Shown here: positions 41,686 through 48,027 of the stretch, one piece after another
Numbering within the stretch: position 1 is the stretch's first letter
Layout of the letters: every line of letters begins with the position of its first letter
Assembly (NCBI RefSeq): GCF_024505165.1
Contig: NZ_JANIBK010000019.1
Coordinates: forward strand, 1 to 48,027
Reading direction: 5' to 3'
Length of the DNA stretch: 48,027 nucleotides
DNA from: Methylomonas rivi
GTDB lineage: Bacteria > Pseudomonadota > Gammaproteobacteria > Methylococcales > Methylomonadaceae
Notes under the pieces: model-generated
What the model was told of the DNA's origin: nothing
What the model saw: only the letters and a program-made list of their open reading frames with translations
Databases searched by the model: none
Position numbers and translations under genes: made by a program

Positions 41686-43029
41686 ATGCGCGACATAGTA
41701 ATCACGTTAATAGTTTTAATAGGTTGCGGTTATACTCTGAAAAGACCCTATATTGGAGTGTTGTTATGGTCGTGGCTTAGCTATATGAATCCGCACCGTT
41801 TGGCATTTGGTTTCGCATATAGTGCCCCTTTTGCTCAAATCACTGCGTTGGTTCTATTAGGGTCTATGTTATTCTCAAAAGAGACGAGAAAGCCGCCTAT
41901 TAACAGCATTACAGTTGTGTGGTTCGTATTTGTGCTATTTATGGGTATAACATCGGTTTTTGCGTTTTTTCCTGAAATAGCGCTAAAATATTATGAAAGG
42001 GTAATAAAAATACAGTTTATTGTATTTTTAACAATGATGTTGATAACCGATATGAGGAAATTGAATCAATTGCTATGGGTAATATCATTATCAATTGGTT
42101 ATTTTAGTGTGAAAGGTGGAGTGTTTACGATATTAACGGCTGGGCATCATAGAGTTTGGGGGCCTAATGATAGTTTTATAGCTGATAATAATAGTTTGGC
42201 GGTTGGTATATTGATGGCTATTCCTTTTATGATTTATCTGTACCAAATCTCCGAAAGAAAATGGGTCAAATACGGATTATTCAGTGCTGCTATCTTGAGT
42301 CTGTTTACGATAATTGGCAGTCAGTCGCGCGGTGCTTTTTTGGCTATTGCTGCAGTAGGTTTGCTTTATTGGTTAAAAAGTGACCGTAAATTAATAACAA
42401 CGCTTGTTGTGCTGGCACTTACAGTTTTATTGCTTATGTTTGCGCCTGAATCTTGGTATAAGCGCATGAATACCATTGAAAATTATGAAGAAGACGATTC
42501 GGCATTGGGGCGGTTAAATGCATGGGAATATGCTTATAACGCGGCAAATGATAATTTATTAGGGGTTGGCCTTAATAGTTGGTCTAAGGAGACATTTCTG
42601 CTTTATGCGCCCAACCCGCTAGATGTTCATGCTGCGCATAGTATTTATTTTAGTGTCTTAGCGGATCATGGATGGATTGGTCTGTTTATGTTTGTCGCAA
42701 TATTTTTTATGAGTTGGAAAACGCTAACCGCAATCATAAAAAATACAGAGCGCAACCCAGATTTAAAAGAACAATATTTATTGGCTAAAATGCTACAAAT
42801 AAGTTTAATAGCTTATCTCGTAGGCGGAGCATTTCTGAGTCTATCTTATTTCGACTTGCCTTGGCATGTAGTGAGCTTTGTGGTCATACTTGATCGCATT
42901 TGCGCCGAGCAGCAACCCTTGAAGGCAAAACCGATCAAATCAAATCGGGTTATGAAAAATAATACTGAACTACATATGCAAAACACTTACAGAAGAGTAT
43001 TTTTTAGTAAAAAATCCGCGAGGGCATGA
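41686..43029 (+). CDS. O-glycosylation ligase, exosortase A system-associated (TIGR03097-like)
   Basis: This 447-residue polytopic protein has about ten membrane helices. It begins MRDIVITLIVLIGCGYTLKRPYIGVLLWSWLSYMNPHRL, and has GHHRVWGPNDSFIADNNSLAVG near residue 155, GSQSRGAFLA near 212 and a periplasmic loop with VHAAHSIYFSVLADHGWIGL. These match the O-antigen ligase/Wzy-like proteins associated with exosortase A and PEP-CTERM systems. It would transfer or polymerise a lipid-linked glycan in the periplasm. The exosortase itself is not in this window. GTG/ATG-type overlap (ATGA at 43026) couples it to the next gene. (Only short pieces of the N-terminus are diagnostic: YMNPHRL.). Confidence 0.82.
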   Translation: MRDIVITLIVLIGCGYTLKRPYIGVLLWSWLSYMNPHRLAFGFAYSAPFAQITALVLLGSMLFSKETRKPPINSITVVWFVFVLFMGITSVFAFFPEIALKYYERVIKIQFIVFLTMMLITDMRKLNQLLWVISLSIGYFSVKGGVFTILTAGHHRVWGPNDSFIADNNSLAVGILMAIPFMIYLYQISERKWVKYGLFSAAILSLFTIIGSQSRGAFLAIAAVGLLYWLKSDRKLITTLVVLALTVLLLMFAPESWYKRMNTIENYEEDDSALGRLNAWEYAYNAANDNLLGVGLNSWSKETFLLYAPNPLDVHAAHSIYFSVLADHGWIGLFMFVAIFFMSWKTLTAIIKNTERNPDLKEQYLLAKMLQISLIAYLVGGAFLSLSYFDLPWHVVSFVVILDRICAEQQPLKAKPIKSNRVMKNNTELHMQNTYRRVFFSKKSARA

Positions 43030-43946
43030 GAATGTTTTTTAATTTAAAACGAATAATAAATACTAAGTTATTTAATTATTCGGCAAGAGAGATTTTGAAT
43101 TTACCTGCAGTTAATTGTGGTAATGGCGGGTCCGTGGTTGTTGTAAGTCAATTATGTAGCCGTGACTTGATTATGTATTTGGTCGCAATAAAATCGTTTA
43201 CTCGTTTTATATCGCCTATTAAATTAATTATAGTAGGCGATAGATTGAGTGGGGGAGACATAGCGACTTTGAATAATAATATAACTAATCTTGAAATTAT
43301 TAATATTTTAGATGTTGATACGGACTCTTTTCCGAAAGGAGGGTGTTGGGAGCGGTTATTAACAATCCTAGATGTTTGTCAGGATTATTATACTATTCAG
43401 CTGGATGCGGATACCATAACTTTATCAATGCCGGAGGAAGTAATTAAATGTATCTCCGAAAATAAAAGTTTTACTCTTGGCACGGATATGGGGCAAAATA
43501 TTACTTCATTTCGGGAGGCATCGAGGTTTTTAAAGAATCAAAATGCTGCGAATCAGCACGTGCAAATTCTCGCTGAACTTTCATTAGAAAAAATAGATGA
43601 AGAAGATAATTTAAAATATATTCGAGGCTGTGCTGCCTTCGCCGGATTTGCTAGAAAAGAAGCATCAAGGGAACAAATTAAAAATATAGCCCGGTCTATA
43701 GAGCTCATAATAGGCGAAAATAAATGGAAGGAGTGGGGGAGCGAGCAAGTGGCATCTAATATTGCAATTGCTAATTCTGATAATCCATTAGTTTTACCTG
43801 TAACAAAATATCATTATTATAAACCAGGGATTGATTGGGGGCAGTTTCATTTTTTACATTTTGTTGGTTCGCTAAGGTTTTCCGATGGGGGATATGCGCG
43901 TCTAGCTAAAAGACAGATTGAAATGCTAAAGACAAGTGCTTTTTGA
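43026..43946 (+). CDS. putative GT-A glycosyltransferase
   Basis: This 306-residue protein has no signal peptide. VVVVSQLCSRDLIMYLVAIKS and KLIIVGDRLSG suggest a nucleotide-sugar-binding fold, and YTIQLDADTITL carries a DxD metal motif near residue 122. YIRGCAAFAGFARKE and WKEWGSEQVASN follow. I cannot name the family with certainty; it resembles short GT-A proteins of glycan loci. Very A+T-rich. ATG 43026 is in an ATGA overlap with the ligase gene, so both are translated together. Confidence 0.6.
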   Translation: MRMFFNLKRIINTKLFNYSAREILNLPAVNCGNGGSVVVVSQLCSRDLIMYLVAIKSFTRFISPIKLIIVGDRLSGGDIATLNNNITNLEIINILDVDTDSFPKGGCWERLLTILDVCQDYYTIQLDADTITLSMPEEVIKCISENKSFTLGTDMGQNITSFREASRFLKNQNAANQHVQILAELSLEKIDEEDNLKYIRGCAAFAGFARKEASREQIKNIARSIELIIGENKWKEWGSEQVASNIAIANSDNPLVLPVTKYHYYKPGIDWGQFHFLHFVGSLRFSDGGYARLAKRQIEMLKTSAF

Positions 43947-43970
43947 GTTTTACGGGCTATAACGAGCGAT

Positions 43971-44813
43971 ATGAAAAAAATATATAGCGTTATTTCAAGG
44001 TTTCCAGGGTATATAAGGGTCTTTGGCTATTATTACGGTATTCAATTATTTTTTAGAGTTGAAGTTGGTTTTAATGTCTTGCTAAAATCGGAAAAAATAT
44101 CGAAATATTATTTGCCGAATTATAAGAAAAATATTTACTTAAGGCACTGCGTTGCAGATAGATCAATATTTTGGCAATGTCTTGTTAAAAATCAATACAG
44201 TTTTAATCGTTTTCCGCAAAGCAAGCGATTAATGTCTGTTTATGATGAGTTGGTTAATTCAGGACAAACGCCGTTAATTATTGATTGTGGCGGTAATATT
44301 GGGTTGTCATCCTTTTGGTATGCCAACCGCTTTCCAGATGCCAAAATAGTCGTTATTGAACCGGATCAAGCAAACCTAGATATACTAACACTTAACCTAG
44401 AACCTTTTAGCGGCAGAGTTGTTATTTTGAAAGGTGGGGTATGGAATAGAAAAGGGTTTTTAAAGATAGTTAATCCGGAGGCTGGTTCGGCAGCCTATAG
44501 GGTGGAGTTTCTTGATGAAGAATCTGATGATAGCATTCGTTGCTACACTATTAATGAGATATGCGAAAAGGTTGATATTAAAAATCCATTCATAGTTAAA
44601 ATCGATATAGAGGGCTCTCAAAAAAATTTATTTCAAAATAATACGGAATGGGTGAGTAAAACAAACTTGATCACGTTAGAATTAGATGATTGGCTTTTAC
44701 CTTGGCAAGGAACGAGTCGAAACTTTTTTTCGTGTTTAAGTCAATATTCGTTTGATTATCTTTTAAATGGGGAGTCAATCTTCTGTTTTAGAGACTTTTA
44801 TGGAGATTCGTAA
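43971..44813 (+). CDS. FkbM-family methyltransferase
   Basis: This 280-residue protein contains LIIDCGGNIGLSSFWYANRF (SAM motif I, near residue 103), IVVIEPDQANLDILTLNL, VVILKGGVWNRKG, and VKIDIEGSQKNLF, the complete FkbM motif set. The basic N-terminal ~90 residues are variable. It is the third FkbM-like gene in the window but is distinct in sequence from those at 21099 and 23556. It starts 25 bases after the GT-A gene in the same A+T-rich block. Sugar O-methylation is expected. Confidence 0.82.
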   Translation: MKKIYSVISRFPGYIRVFGYYYGIQLFFRVEVGFNVLLKSEKISKYYLPNYKKNIYLRHCVADRSIFWQCLVKNQYSFNRFPQSKRLMSVYDELVNSGQTPLIIDCGGNIGLSSFWYANRFPDAKIVVIEPDQANLDILTLNLEPFSGRVVILKGGVWNRKGFLKIVNPEAGSAAYRVEFLDEESDDSIRCYTINEICEKVDIKNPFIVKIDIEGSQKNLFQNNTEWVSKTNLITLELDDWLLPWQGTSRNFFSCLSQYSFDYLLNGESIFCFRDFYGDS

Positions 44814-44914
44814 ATATCGGTCTAATACTTTGAATCTATTTTAAAAGTTGGCTGTAGAAAGGGGGCATGCCATAATGTATAAAATTTTGGCACGAAGTTT
44901 TTGGGTTGGTCAAT

Positions 44915-46360
44915 ATGAATGAAGCAGAAATTGCGCACAAGGTTTTATCTGGTCTTAAATGGAAAGCTTTCATTCGAGTTTTAGGGCAGGTTATAAGTTG
45001 GGCCATAAGCATAGTTGTAATACGTTATATTAAGCCGGAGGAGTATGGTCTAAAATCCATGGCTGATATATTTATGGCCGTAGTTATGATTTTTAGTTCG
45101 GGTGGATTGCAAAGCGCAATAATACAAACCAAGGAGCTCACGGAAGAGAAGCTAAAGAAGATTTTTGGTATTCTTATAATAATAAATTTAATCTTATTCG
45201 TTTTCATCTTCCTCGGTGCATATCCTATAGCAAAGTATTATAACGAGCCGAAAATAATTTCATTGATTCAGGTGATGTCCGTCGGATTTCTCTTAGTGCC
45301 GCTCAATATAATGCCATCTGCACTGTTCAGTCGTGATATGGAATACAAAGAAGTATCATCTATATCATTTACAACTAATGTGATTGGAGGTGTTTGTACA
45401 TTAATAATGGCCGTTATGGGATACGGTGTTTGGTCGCTCATTGCTGGGCCGTTATTAAGCAGTGCGCTCAGCGTAATTATTTTGAATATCTACAAACCAT
45501 GTCTTAAAAAGCCGGATTTTTCTATGCATGGAATGTTCGATGTTGTATCGTTCGGTGGAACGGTGCTTTTAACTTCTTTTTTATGGATAGTATTCTCTAA
45601 AGCGGATGTTTTTATTGCTGGGGGAGTATTAAGCGCAAAAGATGTTGGTGTTTATGCCGTTGCTTTGCATTTGGCTTCTCTACCAATTGACAAAATCATG
45701 CCGGTACTTAATCAGGTTGCGTTTCCAGCGTATGCAAAGCTGCAAGATAATCCCTTGCAAATCGCAAAATATTTTCTCAAATCCATAAGGTTAACCAGTC
45801 TGATATTATTTCCAGTATCATTTGGATTAGTGGGTATATCTCATTATTTAATCCCTGCGTTACTGGGTGATAAATGGAATGATGTTATTCCATTATTTTT
45901 TGTCTTGGGTTTGGTTTTCCCGCTTCGAGGGATAAGTACCTTGTGTGCTCCTATGACCAATGCGATTGGAAAACCAAAGGTTCAGCTTCAATTAGTGGTT
46001 TTGGGTGTGCTGCTAATGGTGCCGAGTTTTATTTTTGCAATAAATTATGGTGCGTTAGGGTTGGCTTTAACTTGGGCTATAGTTTATCCTGTTATAGTTT
46101 TGATAAACCTTGTGAATTCAATTAGAAGAATAAACTTAAAGATTTTTCATGTGGTTAAAGCAGTGTTCGCGCCTATATTTGTGTCATCGGTTATGCTTGT
46201 AGGGTTATTAATGTTTTATATGACTAATGTAATTATTGTAAATCATTGGGTTACGATAGGGGTTATGATTCTATCCGGTGCTGTTTTTTATATATTGGGT
46301 ATGCTTTTGTTGTCTAAAAAAACACTGTACGAAATGGCTGGGCTTTTTAGTTCCAGATGA
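44915..46360 (+). CDS. Wzx/WzxC-type polysaccharide flippase (MOP superfamily)
   Basis: This 481-residue protein is integral, with twelve to fourteen hydrophobic segments. It starts NEAEIAHKVLSGLKWKAFIR and continues with VIRYIKPEEYGLKSMADIFM, FSSGGLQSAIIQTKELTE, FSRDMEYKEVSSISF and LGDKWNDVIPLF. These are characteristic of the WzxC/polysaccharide-transport branch that flips lipid-linked repeat units. ATG 44915 is preferred over TTG 44906. It is the second export candidate in the window besides the ABC exporter at 4966. A+T-rich; followed directly by the recombinase remnant. Confidence 0.87.
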   Translation: MNEAEIAHKVLSGLKWKAFIRVLGQVISWAISIVVIRYIKPEEYGLKSMADIFMAVVMIFSSGGLQSAIIQTKELTEEKLKKIFGILIIINLILFVFIFLGAYPIAKYYNEPKIISLIQVMSVGFLLVPLNIMPSALFSRDMEYKEVSSISFTTNVIGGVCTLIMAVMGYGVWSLIAGPLLSSALSVIILNIYKPCLKKPDFSMHGMFDVVSFGGTVLLTSFLWIVFSKADVFIAGGVLSAKDVGVYAVALHLASLPIDKIMPVLNQVAFPAYAKLQDNPLQIAKYFLKSIRLTSLILFPVSFGLVGISHYLIPALLGDKWNDVIPLFFVLGLVFPLRGISTLCAPMTNAIGKPKVQLQLVVLGVLLMVPSFIFAINYGALGLALTWAIVYPVIVLINLVNSIRRINLKIFHVVKAVFAPIFVSSVMLVGLLMFYMTNVIIVNHWVTIGVMILSGAVFYILGMLLLSKKTLYEMAGLFSSR

Positions 46361-46396
46361 TCAATTGTCAAACGGGTTTCCGCGTATACTTTTTGG

Positions 46397-46540
46397 CATA
46401 GTTTCGACACGTATCTTTTACAACGCGGCACGGATATTCGCACCATCAAGCATGAGCCATAAGGATCCGAAAACCGCCATGGTTTATACCATGGCGAGCA
46501 TCAGGGCGTTATCAGCCCGCTGGACAATTTGAGCTTTTGA
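46397..46540 (+). pseudogene. tyrosine recombinase/integrase C-terminal remnant
   Basis: Three frames together spell the end of an integron-integrase or phage-type tyrosine recombinase: HSFDTYLLQRGTDIRTIK (46397 onward), SHKDPKTAMVYT (from about 46453), then HGEHQGVISPLDNL (ending TGA 46538). The HKDPKT..VYTH region normally carries the catalytic His and Tyr. A missing base after TATACC explains the second shift. The rest of the gene is gone. A 22-nt inverted repeat (46475-46496, arms CGCCATGGT and ACCATGGCG) lies at the second break. It stands at the border of the A+T-rich block and the G+C-richer housekeeping genes. Confidence 0.7.
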
Positions 46541-46577
46541 TCTTTCCTCATCGGTTACCCGCTTAGCGCTTGGACGA

Positions 46578-47111
46578 TTATTCCTCGGCCAAATAGCGGT
46601 CTTTCAGTCGGATGTAATGCTGGTAAGAATATTCCAGGAAAGCTTTTTCGGTGTCATTCAAGGCCCGCACCGGTTTGGCCGGCGCGCCGACGTACAGATA
46701 GCCGCTTTCCAGGGTCTTGCCGGGCGACACCAAAGCCCCGGCCGCCAACATTACATAATCTTCCAGCACCGCGCCGTCCATAATGATGGCGCCGATGCCG
46801 ATTAAACAATAATTGCCGACTGTGCAGCCGTGCACCACGGCCCGGTGGCCGATGGTAACGCCCTTGCCGATCAACAGGCGGTGGCCGCTGGGCGAATAAT
46901 CGCCGGCGTGCGAAACATGCAGCACCGAGCCGTCCTGCACGTTGCTGCCGGCGCCGATGCGGATGGATTCCACATCGCCTCTGATCACTACCGTCGGCCA
47001 GACCGATACGTCGTCGCCCAGGGTGACATCGCCGATGACGACGGCGGTCGGGTCGATGTAGACCCTGTCGCCCAGCTGCGGTTGTTTGTCTTTAAACGTT
47101 CTAAGCGCCAC
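46578..47111 (-). CDS. gamma-carbonic anhydrase-like hexapeptide protein (YrdA family)
   Basis: This 177-residue left-handed beta-helix protein has VYIDPTAVVIGDVTLGDDVSV, VVIRGDVESIRIGAGSNVQDGS and three metal-ligand-type His regions (LHVSH, TIGHRAVVHGC), followed by IGIGAIIMDGA and VGAPAKPVRAL. The EYSYQHYIRLKDRYLAE end is typical of YrdA/CaiE-like proteins. Carbonic anhydrase activity is possible, but many homologues have no proven reaction. GTG start at 47111 is fixed by AGGAG five bases upstream on the minus strand. Codon use differs from the A+T-rich neighbours to its left. Confidence 0.85.
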   Translation of the reverse strand: MALRTFKDKQPQLGDRVYIDPTAVVIGDVTLGDDVSVWPTVVIRGDVESIRIGAGSNVQDGSVLHVSHAGDYSPSGHRLLIGKGVTIGHRAVVHGCTVGNYCLIGIGAIIMDGAVLEDYVMLAAGALVSPGKTLESGYLYVGAPAKPVRALNDTEKAFLEYSYQHYIRLKDRYLAEE

Positions 47112-47151
47112 AAAAACTCCTGATATTTGCCATAATTGATCGCTAGATGTT

Positions 47152-47163
47152 ACGCAATTGCGT
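47152..47163. promoter_or_regulatory. 12-bp perfect palindrome between divergent genes
   Basis: ACGCAATTGCGT is a complete 12-bp palindrome in the 82-base spacer between the gamma-carbonic anhydrase-like gene and the SPFH-like gene, which point away from each other. It could be the site of a dimeric regulator. No confident promoter boxes were found. Confidence 0.35.
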
Positions 47164-47193
47164 TTGGGTTCACCACAAAATTATGAGGTTATC

Positions 47194-48027
47194 ATGGCAA
47201 TGATGGATGGCATTAAACGCCAACTGCGTTCGGTCATCGAATGGCAAAATCCCGATCCGGACGTATTGTTCATGCAATGGACGGAAAACGGCGACGAGAT
47301 CAAAAACGCCTCCAAGCTGATCGTCGGTCCCGGCCAGGGCTGTATTTTCGTTTACGAAGGCCAGGTCAAGGCGGTCATAGAACAGCAATGCATGGTCAAT
47401 TTGCAGACCGATAACGTGCCGTTCTGGACCACCATTAAAAAGTTCATGCAGTTTTTCGTCAGCGAACATAAGGTGGGGATTTATTTTTACCGCAAGACCA
47501 AAATCCTCGATCAGAAATGGGGCACCACTTCGCTGATCAAGTATCAGGACCCGAAATACCAATTCCCCATCGGCCTAAAAGCCTACGGCAATTACAGTTA
47601 TCAAATCGAAGACGCCCAGGCTTTTTTCGTGAATATCGTCGGCAGCCATAACCAGGTCGGCATAGACGAGTTCCGCAAAATCATTTCGGCTCGGGTGATT
47701 CAGCCGATTAGCGATTATCTGGCCGAATGCGGCTACAGTTATGCCGATATCGACGCCAACCGCGAAGAAATTGCCCGCGGCATTGCCATCAAGCTGGCCA
47801 TCGTGTTCCGCAAGCTGGGTTTTACCATCGGCGATTTTCGCATCGAAGGCACGGATTTCGACGATGATACCCTGCGCCGCATCAACCGCATCGCGGATTT
47901 GACCGCCGAGGCGCAGGCCGCCCAAGCGGTGGGCTTGGATTACGCCAAAGTGCAGCAACTGGATGCCATGCGCGAGGCGGCCCGCAACGAAAGCGGCGCG
48001 GCGGGGGCCGGCATGGGATTGGGCGCC
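47194..48027 (+). CDS. SPFH-like (virion core/YdjI-type) protein, truncated by window end
   Basis: An uninterrupted frame of 278 codons runs to the window edge. It reads MAMMDGIKRQLRSVIEWQNPD, IVGPGQGCIFVYEGQ, then VNLQTDNVPFWTTIKKF, and a C-terminal region ADLTAEAQAAQAVGLDYAKV entering a Gly/Ala-rich stretch. This matches the SPFH/band-7-related 'virion core' proteins. It may act as a scaffold with a zinc-ribbon partner, but the function is not established. GAGG five bases before ATG 47194 supports the start. The two minus-strand open frames over this gene are shadows. Confidence 0.75.
   Translation, partial: MAMMDGIKRQLRSVIEWQNPDPDVLFMQWTENGDEIKNASKLIVGPGQGCIFVYEGQVKAVIEQQCMVNLQTDNVPFWTTIKKFMQFFVSEHKVGIYFYRKTKILDQKWGTTSLIKYQDPKYQFPIGLKAYGNYSYQIEDAQAFFVNIVGSHNQVGIDEFRKIISARVIQPISDYLAECGYSYADIDANREEIARGIAIKLAIVFRKLGFTIGDFRIEGTDFDDDTLRRINRIADLTAEAQAAQAVGLDYAKVQQLDAMREAARNESGAAGAGMGLGA

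Noticed and set aside
43210-43242. 9-bp inverted repeat (TATCGCCTA/TAGGCGATA) in the GT-A gene
   Set aside because: A stem of nine with a 15-base loop is expected by chance in a window of this size and A+T content.
44890-44906. Possible sigma-54 site (TGGCAC) before the flippase gene
   Set aside because: The -12 element lacks the required GC at the fixed spacing.
47170-47958. Two minus-strand open frames near the window end
   Set aside because: The plus strand has a continuous 278-codon frame with a good ribosome binding site and SPFH-like sequence, so the minus frames are shadows.
1-48027. CRISPR arrays, tRNA or rRNA genes, intact insertion sequences
   Set aside because: None were recognised when reading through the window. 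Small tRNA-like folds cannot be excluded without a covariance search, but no anticodon-arm or CCA-end pattern stood out.

Overview
The window reads as one large surface-glycan locus of a gammaproteobacterium. The gene families, roughly 50% G+C housekeeping segments and the exosortase-A type O-glycosylation ligase fit a methylotrophic or sulfur-oxidising member such as the Methylococcales. That placement is an inference from protein style only; no rRNA, tRNA or phylogenetic marker is present. No CRISPR array, tRNA or intact insertion sequence was seen.

Layout. (1) 2-1374, A+T-rich: the C-terminal part of a GT2-GtrA membrane glycosyltransferase cut by the window edge, and a methyltransferase. 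(2) 1575-17946: sixteen tightly packed plus-strand genes, most joined by ATGA or GTGA overlaps. They encode a nucleotidyltransferase-kinase fusion with HldE domains in reversed order, a sugar-1-phosphate nucleotidyltransferase, a TIGR04372 glycosyltransferase, a lipid-type ABC exporter, and then a complete nonulosonic acid pathway: legB, legC, legH, legI, legG, ptmE, an amidotransferase/HisH/HisF acetamidino module, a Gfo/Idh/MocA oxidoreductase, legF and a ptmA-like SDR. Together these should make a CMP-activated di-N-acyl-legionaminic acid, probably an acetamidino derivative, by the GDP-sugar route known from Campylobacter. (3) 18010-30920: assembly and decoration genes, namely a sulfotransferase, GT-B and GT-A glycosyltransferases, two FkbM-like methyltransferases, a TIGR04325 methyltransferase, a sugar epimerase/dehydratase with an altered active site, a DegT aminotransferase and a hexapeptide acetyltransferase. 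(4) 31149-35240: a wbpV-wbpL-wbpM type module that would make a UDP-QuiNAc/FucNAc-like sugar and load it on undecaprenyl phosphate to start the glycan.

(5) 35275-38161, minus strand: a translationally coupled three-gene operon of membrane-anchored proteins, a VWA/MIDAS protein plus two small single-pass proteins of unknown role. (6) 38419-46360: polysaccharide deacetylase, then an A+T-rich block with a second sulfotransferase, methyltransferases, an exosortase-A-associated O-glycosylation ligase, a GT-A protein and a Wzx-type flippase. This block ends at a decayed tyrosine recombinase (46397-46540). (7) 46578 to the end: G+C-richer housekeeping genes, a gamma-carbonic anhydrase-like protein and a truncated SPFH-like protein.

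Most notable: the acetamidino-legionaminic acid operon with a cyclase-dead HisF homologue; the reversed HldE-like fusion; an A9 run followed at 6 nt by a perfect 15-bp hairpin inside a sulfotransferase gene; the coupled VWA operon; a 33-nt near-perfect inverted repeat upstream of an FkbM gene; and vapBC-like and integrase remnants that mark recombination scars.
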